Shown: positions 1 through 8,943 of the stretch, piece after piece
How positions within the stretch are numbered: the first letter of the stretch is position 1
Layout: every line of letters begins with the position of its first letter
Assembly: GCA_943371235.1 (NCBI GenBank)
Contig: CALRTZ010000002.1
Span: 43,960-107,959, forward strand
From: CAJBVG01 sp943371235
GTDB lineage: Bacteria; Bacteroidota; Bacteroidia; Sphingobacteriales; Sphingobacteriaceae
Length of the DNA: 64,000 bases
Reading direction: 5' to 3'
The notes under the pieces: model-generated
Seen by the model: only the letters and a program-made list of their open reading frames with translations
Database searches by the model: none
What the model was told of the DNA's origin: nothing
Program-made: the position numbers and the translations under genes

Positions 1-765
1 GTGCGTTTGTGTAAAGCTCAACGCTTCCGTTACAAACATGATAACATGGAAGACTTAGAAGCGAAATTAATAGAAACAAAAGATTTACGTCACCGAATTA
101 TTGTTACTGATGGGGCCTTTTCAATGGATGGAACCATTGCTCAATTAGATAAAATTGCTGTACTCGCAGAAAAATACAATGCGCTTGTAATGATTGATGA
201 ATGCCATTGTTCGGGCTTTTTAGGTAAAACTGGTAGAGGTACGCATGAGCACCATAATGTAATGGGTAAAATGGATATTATTACCGGAACCTTAGGTAAA
301 GCATTAGGTGGTGCATCTGGAGGTTATACTTCAGGAAGAAAAGAAATTATCGACATGTTACGTCAACGTTCTCGTCCGTATTTATTTTCGAACACTCTTG
401 CTCCTTCTATTGTGGGAGCTTCTATTGAAGTATTAAATATGTTGAGCGAAACAACTGAGTTAAGAGATAAATTAGAATCAAATACCAAGTATTTTAGGGA
501 GAAAATGACAGCCGCTGGTTTTGACATTAAACCAGGTGTACATCCAATTGTTCCAGTGATGTTATACGATGCAAAACTATCACAAGAATTTGCAGCACGT
601 ATGTTGGAAGAAGGTATCTATGTAATCGGATTTTATTTCCCAGTAGTTCCGCAAGGCAAAGCAAGAATTAGAGTGCAAATGTCGGCAGCGCATGATAAGC
701 ATCATTTAGATAAAGCCATAGAAGCGTTTATAAAGGTTGGAAAAGAACTAAAAGTAATTGGATAA
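1..765 (+). CDS. kbl: 2-amino-3-ketobutyrate CoA ligase (glycine C-acetyltransferase), 5' truncated by window edge
   Basis: This is the C-terminal 254 residues of a PLP enzyme that cleaves 2-amino-3-ketobutyrate with CoA to glycine and acetyl-CoA, the second step of threonine catabolism. The PLP-binding lysine lies in TGTLGKALGGASGG (about residue 100 of this fragment), with the cofactor-binding Asp in MIDECHCSG about 33 residues earlier. The family is about 395 residues long, so roughly 140 N-terminal residues lie outside the window and the GTG at base 1 is not the start. Other alpha-oxoamine synthases (BioF, serine palmitoyltransferase) share the fold, but the AQRFRYKHDNMEDLE stretch and overall similarity favour KBL. 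The stop codon overlaps the first base of an octamer repeat array. Confidence 0.93.
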   Translation: MRLCKAQRFRYKHDNMEDLEAKLIETKDLRHRIIVTDGAFSMDGTIAQLDKIAVLAEKYNALVMIDECHCSGFLGKTGRGTHEHHNVMGKMDIITGTLGKALGGASGGYTSGRKEIIDMLRQRSRPYLFSNTLAPSIVGASIEVLNMLSETTELRDKLESNTKYFREKMTAAGFDIKPGVHPIVPVMLYDAKLSQEFAARMLEEGIYVIGFYFPVVPQGKARIRVQMSAAHDKHHLDKAIEAFIKVGKELKVIG

Positions 766-798
766 TGTGCTAGTGTGATAGTATGCTAGTGTGCTAAT
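763..798 (+). repeat. Period-8 intergenic array, core RTGCTAGT
   Basis: Four octamers in strict phase (GTGCTAGT, GTGATAGT, ATGCTAGT, GTGCTAAT) follow the kbl stop codon and fill most of the 46-base gap to pheS. The same 36-base unit occurs on the other strand at 44302-44337 with only two differences counted by eye. Because 8 is not a multiple of 3, the embedded TAG appears in all three frames. Confidence 0.85.
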
Positions 799-811
799 AA
801 ATTGGATAGGA

Positions 812-1852
812 ATGAAAGAAGATATAGAAAAATATACAGAGGAGATAAAAAGTTTTGTTGCAAAATCTGCCGAGGAGTTGGAAGATTTTCGTTTGAAATT
901 TTTAAGTAGAAAAGGGATTGTAAACGATTTGTTCGAGGCATTTAAAGCGATGCCACCTGAAGAGAAAAAGAACTTCGGAAAGGTGATGAATGAATTCAAA
1001 AACATTGCAGAAAATGCTTACAATACTTTTAAAGAAAAACTAGAAGAAACAGAAGTTAGTACAGAAAGTGCTATTGATTATTCTTTACCTGGTGAAGCGT
1101 ATAGTACAGGCTCTCGTCACCCAGTTTCATTGGTACTAAAAGAGATTTGTGATATTTTTCAGCGCATGGGATTTACCATTGCTAAAGGACCAGAAATAGA
1201 AGACGATTGGCATAATTTCAGTTCTTTAAATTTCCCGATGGAGCACCCTGCAAGAGATATGCAGGATACTTTTTTTGTTAGAAAAGATTCCTCAAAACCA
1301 GAAGACGATTTAGCGTTAAGAACACATACTTCTTCAGTACAAATTAGGTTAATGGAAAATGGGAAAGCTCCTTTCCGTTCTATAATGCCAGGAAGAGTTT
1401 TTAGAAACGAAGCAATTTCTGCACGTTCACATTGTATATTCCATCAAGTAGAAGGCTTATACGTAGATAAAGATGTATCGTTTGCAGATTTGAAACAAAC
1501 ACTATATTATTTCGTTCAAGAATTATTTGGAGTTGGTACAGAAGTGCGTTTCCGTCCTTCTTACTTTCCGTTTACAGAACCATCTGCAGAAATGGATATT
1601 CAATGTAAAAACTGCGGTGGTGCTGGATGTAATATTTGCAAATATTCTGGCTGGGTAGAAATATTAGGTTGTGGAATGGTTGATCCAAATGTATTGGAGA
1701 ATTGTGGCATAGACCCTAATGAGTATTCGGGTTTCGCATTTGGTGTAGGTATAGAACGATTGGCTATGAACAAATTCAAGATCAAAGATATTCGTATGTT
1801 TTTTGAAAACGATGTTCGTTTATTATCACAATTTAATTCCGAATTAATATAA
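812..1852 (+). CDS. pheS: Phenylalanine--tRNA ligase alpha subunit
   Basis: Catalytic subunit of the cytoplasmic (alpha-beta)2 enzyme that charges tRNA-Phe. The N-terminal coiled-coil tRNA-binding arm covers about residues 1-85. Class II motif 2 is in MPGRVFRNEAISARSHCIFH, motif 3 is FGVGIERLAM, and the conserved cysteine-rich insert CKNCGGAGCNICK precedes GWVEILGCGMV. The length (346 residues) is normal. I chose the ATG at 812 because the frame upstream of it (from GTG 791) reads through the intergenic repeat; a short GGATAGGA purine run sits just before 812. pheT is not adjacent, which is common in this phylum. The stop codon directly abuts the next gene. Confidence 0.96.
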   Translation: MKEDIEKYTEEIKSFVAKSAEELEDFRLKFLSRKGIVNDLFEAFKAMPPEEKKNFGKVMNEFKNIAENAYNTFKEKLEETEVSTESAIDYSLPGEAYSTGSRHPVSLVLKEICDIFQRMGFTIAKGPEIEDDWHNFSSLNFPMEHPARDMQDTFFVRKDSSKPEDDLALRTHTSSVQIRLMENGKAPFRSIMPGRVFRNEAISARSHCIFHQVEGLYVDKDVSFADLKQTLYYFVQELFGVGTEVRFRPSYFPFTEPSAEMDIQCKNCGGAGCNICKYSGWVEILGCGMVDPNVLENCGIDPNEYSGFAFGVGIERLAMNKFKIKDIRMFFENDVRLLSQFNSELI

Positions 1853-2269
1853 ATGAAAATACTAAGTACACTTGTAATAGTTTCTATGGTTCTTTTTGCG
1901 TGCACAAAGGAACAAGAAAGCACTGTTCCAAGCGTGCCTGTAAACATCAGAATAAATTTAGACAATCCTGGTTATAATAATTTAAATACTATTGGTGGTT
2001 CAGTTTATGTTGATGGTGGTTATAGAGGTATTGTTGTGTACAGAAGAGGACAAGCAGAATTTATGGCCTTTGAGCGCACCTGTTCATATCAATCTGCAGA
2101 TACTTGCGCATATGTAAGTTTAGATTCTACCATCTCTAGTGTTGGCTGTAAGTGTTGTAGCTCTCGGTTTCAATTATTAGACGGAGCACCTATTAAAGGA
2201 CCCGCTAATGCATCCCTAAGAACATATCAGACTAATTTAGTGGATAGATATTTGTATATTTATAATTAA
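1853..2269 (+). CDS. Small Rieske-like lipoprotein lacking the His ligands
   Basis: 138 residues with a lipoprotein signal ending in LFAC (Cys17), so probably anchored in a membrane facing the periplasm. The rest resembles a Rieske [2Fe-2S] domain: FERTCSY matches the first ligand loop and GCKCCSSRF followed by LLDGAPIKGPA matches the second (CxxHGSxF in true Rieske proteins). Both ligand histidines are replaced, by Tyr79 and Cys102, so a standard His2Cys2 cluster cannot form. Five cysteines (77, 85, 99, 101, 102) remain outside the lipobox. The gene starts on the base after the pheS stop and overlaps the next start by one base, so it is translated in an operon. Function unknown; the Rieske assignment is inference from motif shape. 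Confidence 0.7.
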   Translation: MKILSTLVIVSMVLFACTKEQESTVPSVPVNIRINLDNPGYNNLNTIGGSVYVDGGYRGIVVYRRGQAEFMAFERTCSYQSADTCAYVSLDSTISSVGCKCCSSRFQLLDGAPIKGPANASLRTYQTNLVDRYLYIYN

Positions 2270-2838
2270 TGGATTCAGACAAGATACAACAAGCCATAAA
2301 AGAAGCATCAAAAGAGCTTTTTCGTAAATTTGGTTACCATAAAACCAGTGTCAACGAAATAGCAAAGCGTTCTCGTGTGGCAAAGGCTACCATCTATAAA
2401 TATTTCGAAAGCAAAGAAGTTATACTTAATGAAATTATTATGGAGCACCTTGAGTACTCTATCCAAGATTTAGTAACAAAACTTCACCCCAATATTAGTA
2501 AAGCCGAAAAAGTATCGGCACTTATTTTAAAAACAAGTCGTTTATCATACACCGTTTGTTCAGAGTTTATCGGTTGGGATTTTATACGTGAAAGTGTAAA
2601 CTCTCAAGAATTCCTAAAAAACTTATCAAACGAATTAGAGGTGTTGCTCATAAATACGTTTACAAGTCTCCCCGACTTTAAAGATGTTGGTCATGAACGC
2701 GTAAAATACCTCATGAAATCTAGCAAAGCCATTGTGTTCTCCTTTGCCTTTACCTCTGTAACAGTAAGTGATGTCCGCAAAAACTTCATCAGCTTTGAGA
2801 AAGAGATTCTGCCTTATTTGATACAAGCAGTCCTTTAA
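2269..2838 (+). CDS. TetR/AcrR family transcriptional regulator
   Basis: 189 residues. The N-terminal helix-turn-helix is clear (KTSVNEIAKRSRVAKATIYK followed by YFESKEVIL, about residues 25-55); the C-terminal ligand domain is not diagnostic. It probably represses a nearby or distant operon in response to a small molecule. The ATG overlaps the preceding lipoprotein stop by one base (TAATG arrangement), suggesting translational coupling and a possible link with that lipoprotein. The stop codon merges into a palindromic TTAGTC array. Confidence 0.88.
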   Translation: MDSDKIQQAIKEASKELFRKFGYHKTSVNEIAKRSRVAKATIYKYFESKEVILNEIIMEHLEYSIQDLVTKLHPNISKAEKVSALILKTSRLSYTVCSEFIGWDFIRESVNSQEFLKNLSNELEVLLINTFTSLPDFKDVGHERVKYLMKSSKAIVFSFAFTSVTVSDVRKNFISFEKEILPYLIQAVL

Positions 2839-2908
2839 TTAGTCGTTAGTATTTAGTCTTTAGTCGTTAGACCGTCTAAAGACTAACTACTAAAGACTAA
2901 AGACTAAT
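2838..2908. repeat. Palindromic period-7 array, core TTAGTC
   Basis: Two 33-base arms (2838-2870 and 2876-2908) pair at 28 of 33 positions around a 5-base loop. Each arm is built of heptamers of the TTAGTCN type. The array begins at the last base of the tetR-type stop codon. A sister array lies at 10389-10455. The fold could act as a transcription terminator or mRNA 3' end, but there is no clear T-tract. Confidence 0.85.
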
Positions 2909-2931
2909 TTGGTATTTAGTATAAAAATGCA

Positions 2932-2939
2932 TATATTTG
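2932..2939 (+). promoter_or_regulatory. Bacteroidota -7 promoter element TATATTTG
   Basis: Perfect match to the TAnnTTTG -7 consensus, four bases before the ATG of the small reading frame at 2944. Transcription would start at or just after that ATG, so either the message is leaderless or the second ATG at 2965 is used. Confidence 0.55.
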
Positions 2940-2943
2940 CTTC

Positions 2944-3075
2944 ATGAACACAATTATCTACAATATGAAGCTTGAATTATTAGATTTTTCTGAGAAAATT
3001 GAGCAGGAGTTCGACTTTGGCGATGACAAATCGACTACTTGGTTTTCATTTTTACTGCGTTTATTAGGATTGTGA
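2944..3075 (+). CDS. Hypothetical small protein, 43 residues
   Basis: An open frame from ATG 2944 (or ATG 2965, 36 residues) to TGA at 3073-3075, ending on the base before the convergent gene's stop at 3076. It follows a good promoter element. The translation begins MNTIIYNMKLELLDFSEKIE and has an acidic middle followed by a hydrophobic C-terminal end FSFLLRLLGL. No family is recognised. The promoter and exact fit between neighbours support it; the short length and lack of homology argue for caution. Confidence 0.42.
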   Translation: MNTIIYNMKLELLDFSEKIEQEFDFGDDKSTTWFSFLLRLLGL

Positions 3076-5631
3076 TTATTTCACAAGCGAGATGATGCCT
3101 GTAAATTTAGTTTCTCCAACACGGAGGTAATATACGTATGCCCCGGCAGTAGCACCTTCGGCTTTCCACACAAACTCTGGATCTTGAGTTTCGAGCATTA
3201 CTTGCCCCCATCTATTATAAATAATAAACTCAAATTCATCTGGACAAACCGTTCTATTAGCTAAATAAATTTTATACTCATCATTTATTCCATCACCGTT
3301 TGGTGAAAATACATCGGGTAATAATGGTTTATCAATATCTAATAATGGTGACGATTTAAAATAGATTATTTTGGTAATGGTATCATTCTCATTGCAATAT
3401 TTATTGCTCAGTAATTTTAGTTCAACTGGATAATCTACGTTCCCATCTAATCCGCAATCTGGATATACATTTAATTGCGAAGCTATACTGCCGAATCCTT
3501 GAGTTCTATTCATTTCTACTCTAAGCGGTACGTTATTATCATAAAGTGGTTTCGCCTCCAATACTAATAAATCTTCGTTATCGGCATCGCTTCCTTCTAC
3601 ATCAATCGTTCTTGAATACCCTGCATTTATGTTATAAAGAATAGAGTCTGGCTTTAATAATAAGGGCGAAATATTATCAGGTAAGTCGAATACAAAACGT
3701 ACTCTAACCGAATCGTATTTTTCATTTTCACATTTATTATCGCGAGTAAAGAAATCAAGAAACAACTCATCCTCTCCATAAAAATTATCACAAGTTGGAG
3801 TCCAACAAAACAAATTACTTTTTGAATTCGGATTATTTTCTTGTTGTGCAAAAGTTGCGCCGTTTGCAAAAAAATCATAATTCACGTTTTTGCTATAAAT
3901 ATCAATCACATCATCAGGGTCGATATCTTCTGCATAAATTGAAAAACAATTTTGTTGATCTAATTTAACTGCGATGGTATTATTAGCACCAATATTTATT
4001 CCTTGTGCTTCAATTAATGGAGCTTCATTGGCTATTGGCAATAAATTAATAATTACCTCTACTGTGTCTAATGCTGGCAAGGGACAAGCATTGTCGCTTA
4101 TGTAAAATAATAAATGAATAGAAGTATCGAGTTTTAATCCACAAGGTGGGGTCCAACAGAATTCGCCAGAAACGCTTGCATTGCCAACCAAAACAGATGG
4201 AGTAATTACAGCGCCTAATTTGAAAACATCAATATTTTGAGAGATAGGATCAACAATTATTTGATCGGTACTGTTAGAATCTGTTACTAAAAACTGGAAG
4301 CATAGGGATTCTTCGGTTCTAATGTTAAAAACATTATTTGTTAAATTAGTTTTAAGTACCGGAAGTTTATTAGGTGCTTCAGAAATTCTGAAGTTTACAC
4401 GTATGGTATCATCTTGAGAGAAGGGACAAGAATTATCAAAAGCTATGATATCTAAAAAAGCTCCTTTACCTGTATCTAATGGGCAAGTAGGTGTCCAGCA
4501 AAAACGAGCTGTTATGCTTTGGTTTCCTGTAACGTCTGAGGGATTGATGGTGGCGCCGTTTCCAATTATTTTATACAAGCCTCCAGTGTCGATTCTAAAT
4601 TTTAATAATTCAGCATTATTATTGTCGGTTGCATTTATATCAAAACAAATTTGTTGCCCAACCACTACATCCACATAACTTTTACCACCTGGTAAAGTAG
4701 CGGTTACATTAGGTTTGAATCGTGGAGGGCAATTGAGTACTTCTAACTGAAGCTCACGAACTACTTCGCCAATTTTTACATTGCCTCTAAATTCTTCGCA
4801 CACAACTGATATTACATAAACACCAATTTGTTGAGGTACTAGAAATATAAAAGCAGTATCATTATCAACATATAAATCAGGACTGCCGTCCATGATATTT
4901 TGCGGTGAACCCACGCTGTAACCAGGTGCCCAAATTACATCGTCGTACGGAGCTGGGCCGGAATTCTGACCTGGGTTAAATTGACTAGTATACCCACCTG
5001 CATTTGGCACACCGACTTTCATTCTCAATTCATCACCATCTCCATCGTAAATTTTGAAATCGTATTTAAATGCTTCACCCACACATAAGTAGTTAAGTGG
5101 GTCGCGTAAAAATTCTGGTGAATTATTAATGCGCAAACCTCCACCAGCTGGATATGGAGAAGGAAATTCCATGTAAAATGCCATGGGTGTTCCTCCCGGA
5201 TCGATAATATTTTTGATGATATCGTTTCGGCAACATCTTTCCCATTGTACATAATATCCTTGAGTATTTTGGAATTGATCTTTCGGCATGGTAAACGTAC
5301 CGGTAAAAACCCCCGTTTCTACACAACGTAACTGTGGACTTGTACAACCCGTATTAAATTTGATAGGATATATGGTGGTACGAGGCATTTGTACCGTTTT
5401 CACAAGCTTGTTCGTTTCTTTATCATAAATACCCACGCGCAAAGATTGCTCGAATTGAGCCCCTCCTCCACCGCAATCTCGGTACATTTTCATTTTTAGC
5501 TGATAACTATCGCCACTAACGTATTTATAGCTAAAATCGCCGCCTACAATATGTGCAGCGTATGTATTATTAACTAATACAGTAAACAAAAACCCAATAA
5601 AAACACATATTTTGCAAAAGCGCATCATCAA
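3076..5631 (-). CDS. Large T9SS type B sorting-domain surface protein with repeated Ig/cadherin-like modules
   Basis: 851 residues, predicted to be exported and carried to the cell surface by the type IX secretion system. An N-terminal signal peptide (about 1-25, ending NTYA) is followed by AHIVGGDFSY and a domain shared with the neighbouring gene. Three or more modules of about 110 residues end in FCWTPTC / FCWTPPC motifs, probably disulfide-containing beta-sandwiches. The C-terminus (about 760-851) is a gliding-motility-type CHU_C domain, with DVFSPNGDGINDEYKIY and FIIYNRWGQVM, the usual type B sorting signal. It is the downstream member of a tandem pair, with 13 bases between the genes. 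Likely an adhesin or matrix protein; the ligand is unknown. Confidence 0.88.
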   Translation of the reverse strand: MMMRFCKICVFIGFLFTVLVNNTYAAHIVGGDFSYKYVSGDSYQLKMKMYRDCGGGGAQFEQSLRVGIYDKETNKLVKTVQMPRTTIYPIKFNTGCTSPQLRCVETGVFTGTFTMPKDQFQNTQGYYVQWERCCRNDIIKNIIDPGGTPMAFYMEFPSPYPAGGGLRINNSPEFLRDPLNYLCVGEAFKYDFKIYDGDGDELRMKVGVPNAGGYTSQFNPGQNSGPAPYDDVIWAPGYSVGSPQNIMDGSPDLYVDNDTAFIFLVPQQIGVYVISVVCEEFRGNVKIGEVVRELQLEVLNCPPRFKPNVTATLPGGKSYVDVVVGQQICFDINATDNNNAELLKFRIDTGGLYKIIGNGATINPSDVTGNQSITARFCWTPTCPLDTGKGAFLDIIAFDNSCPFSQDDTIRVNFRISEAPNKLPVLKTNLTNNVFNIRTEESLCFQFLVTDSNSTDQIIVDPISQNIDVFKLGAVITPSVLVGNASVSGEFCWTPPCGLKLDTSIHLLFYISDNACPLPALDTVEVIINLLPIANEAPLIEAQGINIGANNTIAVKLDQQNCFSIYAEDIDPDDVIDIYSKNVNYDFFANGATFAQQENNPNSKSNLFCWTPTCDNFYGEDELFLDFFTRDNKCENEKYDSVRVRFVFDLPDNISPLLLKPDSILYNINAGYSRTIDVEGSDADNEDLLVLEAKPLYDNNVPLRVEMNRTQGFGSIASQLNVYPDCGLDGNVDYPVELKLLSNKYCNENDTITKIIYFKSSPLLDIDKPLLPDVFSPNGDGINDEYKIYLANRTVCPDEFEFIIYNRWGQVMLETQDPEFVWKAEGATAGAYVYYLRVGETKFTGIISLVK

Positions 5632-5644
5632 ATATAATTAAATC

Positions 5645-7483
5645 TTAATACATTATAGATAAGTGGCTCAGCTTTTCTCTTTGACCCAAACGTATTACAT
5701 AAAAATAGACACCATAAGGCAGCCCTTCCCCCGACCATTCGAACTCGAAATTATTAGAATTATACACTTTTTCTCCCCATCGGTTATAAATCACTATACT
5801 AAAATCATCCACACATTCAGCTTTGATATTTTTATGGATGCTGAACACATCATTTTTACCATCGCCGTTTGGACTAAAAACATTCGGAATAGTAAGTAAG
5901 GGATCTTCAAATCCTGCATCTTCGGTAATTACGGGAACCCAAATTGAATCTTGCTTAGAATTAATACATGATTTGTCTGTTACTATTGCTGCAAACCCTT
6001 CCGTATTACTGGCCCTAAGTATACAATTGGTTGTAAAACAAACCCTAGCTGTAACTTTATTATTATCAGTTGAATCGATATTAATTTCATAGTCTTGGAT
6101 TAATAATTCTTCTGAAATATTTTTTATGGAAAATTTCAAACTATCCAATTCATCAATATCTTCTGCCAAAAAATCAAAGCATGTTGTCTTGTTTGCTTTA
6201 ACAGTATTTTCAGAAGAATTTAACCAAGTTATTAACGGTTTGTTATTTATTTTAGTGGAAACAGTTAGCTCTATTTCAAGCGTATCATATAATATATATG
6301 GGCAAGAATTATCGCTTACTATTAGCTGAAGACGTTGTGGCAATGTAGTTATGGCATTGCAAGCAACCCCAAAACAAACTTTAATTTGCAAATCATTTGG
6401 TTGGGTAGAATCTATTTCTACGCTAATATTTTGTTGAGATAACAAGCTTGAGATTTCGCCAATTTTAAAATTTAAGGAGTCGTTTGTATTAATGTCTTTA
6501 GCAGTAAAAAGCAGGCAAGTTGTGCTATCTGCTTTTAAGGATGTAATTGTAGGATTTAACCATTCTAATTGTGGTTGATTTCTAACTGAGCAAAACACAA
6601 TATAATACTGTACTTCTCGGTTGTAAACTGCAATTAATTCATCGTCTCTATACTCTTCTACAGCATATGCAAAAGAATACATACCCGTTTGAGAGGGTTT
6701 TAAATTTAATTTACCTGTTACCGGATCAAGAGTTACATCTGGTACGCCATCCATTATATTGTTATTGGCAATTCCATAGTTATTTGCCCAATTTATAGGA
6801 GGATAAGGCTTAGGATTTAGAACTGATATTCCATTTGCATTATTAAAAACCGGATCGGTGCTACCCATTAAAGGTTCAATTAATTTATACGACAATGAAT
6901 CGCCATCAGGATCTACATGAGAGAAATCTGAGTTGAAAGTCTCGAACAAACATAAGTACACATTCTGCTCATTAATTAAATATGGACTGGAATTTCTAAA
7001 GTCTGTGTTGTTTTTCGTGAAAGGTGTAAAATCAGCGTAAAAGGCAATCCCGCTTTTATCTGGATCCTTAATGTTTTTGATGCCAAAATTTCTACAGCAT
7101 TGTTCATAGGACAAATAATACCCAGAATTATCGTCAAAAATTGCAGGATTTAAAAACAAGGTATCTTGGTATATTCTTTTTTGCACACAGGTAACGGGTG
7201 CTTTAACACAAGAATCAGAGATAAAATTTACGATGCTTATTGGACCAGGATTTAAGTCGAGGCTTTGTACTAAGGCATTGTTACTTTTTTTATAAATTCC
7301 AATTCGTAAAGCCCCAGGAGGATAATCAACTGAATTGGCAGAACAATCTTTATGATAATCTAATTGAATTACATACCGATTATTGGAAAGATACGTATAT
7401 CTAAATCCCCCACCCACCATATGTGATGCAAATGAGTTATAGCTCATGAGCAACATAAGAAAATACAAGAGAGTGCGGATCAT
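5645..7483 (-). CDS. T9SS type B sorting-domain surface protein, paralogue of the downstream gene
   Basis: 612 residues. The signal peptide ends at about NSFAS and the mature protein starts HMVGGGFRYTYLS, parallel to the neighbour's AHIVGGDFSYKYVS. Shared landmarks include the CCRNFGIKNIKDP block (CCRNDIIKNIIDP in the neighbour), repeated modules with VCFGVAC and VCFTTNC, and a terminal CHU_C domain with NVFSPNGDGKNDVF and VIYNRWGEKVY. The pair clearly arose by tandem duplication and now differ in module number. Probably co-transcribed, this gene first. Surface localisation is inferred from the sorting domain. Confidence 0.87.
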   Translation of the reverse strand: MIRTLLYFLMLLMSYNSFASHMVGGGFRYTYLSNNRYVIQLDYHKDCSANSVDYPPGALRIGIYKKSNNALVQSLDLNPGPISIVNFISDSCVKAPVTCVQKRIYQDTLFLNPAIFDDNSGYYLSYEQCCRNFGIKNIKDPDKSGIAFYADFTPFTKNNTDFRNSSPYLINEQNVYLCLFETFNSDFSHVDPDGDSLSYKLIEPLMGSTDPVFNNANGISVLNPKPYPPINWANNYGIANNNIMDGVPDVTLDPVTGKLNLKPSQTGMYSFAYAVEEYRDDELIAVYNREVQYYIVFCSVRNQPQLEWLNPTITSLKADSTTCLLFTAKDINTNDSLNFKIGEISSLLSQQNISVEIDSTQPNDLQIKVCFGVACNAITTLPQRLQLIVSDNSCPYILYDTLEIELTVSTKINNKPLITWLNSSENTVKANKTTCFDFLAEDIDELDSLKFSIKNISEELLIQDYEINIDSTDNNKVTARVCFTTNCILRASNTEGFAAIVTDKSCINSKQDSIWVPVITEDAGFEDPLLTIPNVFSPNGDGKNDVFSIHKNIKAECVDDFSIVIYNRWGEKVYNSNNFEFEWSGEGLPYGVYFYVIRLGQREKLSHLSIMY

Positions 7484-7508
7484 TTATTAAAAATAACATA
7501 TTATACCT

Positions 7509-7516
7509 TAACTTTG
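7509..7516 (+). promoter_or_regulatory. -7 promoter element TAACTTTG for the rlmD operon
   Basis: Exact TAnnTTTG match eight bases before the ATG at 7525, inside the 41-base gap to the divergent surface-protein gene. It supports that ATG as the start and implies a very short leader. Confidence 0.6.
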
Positions 7517-7524
7517 AAAAAATT

Positions 7525-8943
7525 ATGAGAAGTACTAAACCATTGCCAATAATAGAAAAGGCAGAAATTATAGACATTGCCAACGAAGGCAAAGGAATAG
7601 CTAAACACGAAGAGTTGGTGATCTTTGTTGAAAAAGTAGTTCCTGGTGATGTTGTCGACATCCAAATTCATAAAAAAAAGAAAAACTTAGCAGAAGGAAG
7701 TCCTATCCTATTCCATCAATATTCTAACAAAAGAGAAGACGCTTTTTGCACGCATTTTGGAACATGCGGAGGTTGTAAATGGCAAAACATGAAATACGAT
7801 GCACAATTAAGTTTTAAACAAAAAATTGTGTTAGATGCTTTAACCCGCTTAGCAAAAATTGAGCTTCCGGAACTTATGCCAATTGTTGGGTCAGAAAATA
7901 CCAAACATTATAGAAACAAATTGGAATTTACATTCTCCAATAAACGTTGGTTAGAAAAATCAGAAATTGCTTCGGATGAATCGTTCGATATGGATGCATT
8001 GGGATTCCATGTGCCTAAACGTTTTGACAAAATTATCGACATCCAACAATGTTATTTACAAGATACTCGATCGGATGAAGTAAGAAACGAAGTAAGAGTT
8101 TTTTGCAAAGAAAACGAATATTCTTTTTACGACATCAAACAAAATACTGGTTTGATGAGAAACCTAATTATCAGAAATACAAGTTTAGAAGAATGGATGG
8201 TAATTGTAGTATTTGCTGAGCCCGACATGGAAAAAATTGAATTATTGATGGGACATTTAAAAAAGAAATTTAATTTTATTAGTTCCTTACAATACGTTAT
8301 AAATCAGAAAAAAAACGATACCATATTTGATCAAGAGGTTATTTGTTATAATGGCTTGCCGTATATACATGAGCAAATGACTGACTTAAACAATAAGCAA
8401 ATAAAATTTAGAATTTCTGCAAAATCGTTTTACCAAACTAATGCGAAACAAGCAGAAGTACTGTACCATATTGCAGGAAATTTTGCTGAGTTAAAAGGTG
8501 CTGAAATAGTGTACGATTTATACACAGGCACTGGCACGATTGCCAACTTTATTGCTTCTAAAGCAAAAAAAGTAGTAGGGATAGAATATGTTGCTGATGC
8601 CATTGAAGATGCCAAGGTAAACTCTGAAATAAATTCGATAGATAACACCGTGTTTTATGCGGGCGATATGAAAGATTTATTAACTGATGAGTTTACATTA
8701 CTTAATGGTAAACCGAATGTAATTATTACAGATCCTCCTCGTGCTGGGATGCATGAAGAGGTTTGTAAACAGTTGTTAAAATTAGAGGCCGAAAAAATTG
8801 TATATGTAAGCTGTAATCCATCAACACAAGCAAGAGATTTAGCTATATTAGATGAAAAATATACGGTTGTTAAAGTTCAACCGGTTGACATGTTCCCGCA
8901 TACAGAACATGTAGAGAATGTTGTATTATTAAAATTAAGATAA
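7525..8943 (+). CDS. rlmD: 23S rRNA (uracil-5-)-methyltransferase, RumA/RlmD type
   Basis: 472 residues. Methylates C5 of a specific uridine of 23S rRNA using SAM. An N-terminal TRAM-like RNA-binding domain (about 5-65) is followed by iron-sulfur cysteines in CTHFGTCGGCKWQ and a fourth in IQQCYL. The methyltransferase core has the SAM loop VYDLYTGTGTIANF, then ITDPPRAGMHEE, and the catalytic cysteine in YVSCNPST near the C-terminus. TrmA and RlmC are close relatives; the four-cysteine cluster favours the RumA group, but the exact target uridine cannot be read from sequence. First gene of a plus-strand unit running to aroK; its stop overlaps the next start by one base. Confidence 0.92.
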   Translation: MRSTKPLPIIEKAEIIDIANEGKGIAKHEELVIFVEKVVPGDVVDIQIHKKKKNLAEGSPILFHQYSNKREDAFCTHFGTCGGCKWQNMKYDAQLSFKQKIVLDALTRLAKIELPELMPIVGSENTKHYRNKLEFTFSNKRWLEKSEIASDESFDMDALGFHVPKRFDKIIDIQQCYLQDTRSDEVRNEVRVFCKENEYSFYDIKQNTGLMRNLIIRNTSLEEWMVIVVFAEPDMEKIELLMGHLKKKFNFISSLQYVINQKKNDTIFDQEVICYNGLPYIHEQMTDLNNKQIKFRISAKSFYQTNAKQAEVLYHIAGNFAELKGAEIVYDLYTGTGTIANFIASKAKKVVGIEYVADAIEDAKVNSEINSIDNTVFYAGDMKDLLTDEFTLLNGKPNVIITDPPRAGMHEEVCKQLLKLEAEKIVYVSCNPSTQARDLAILDEKYTVVKVQPVDMFPHTEHVENVVLLKLR

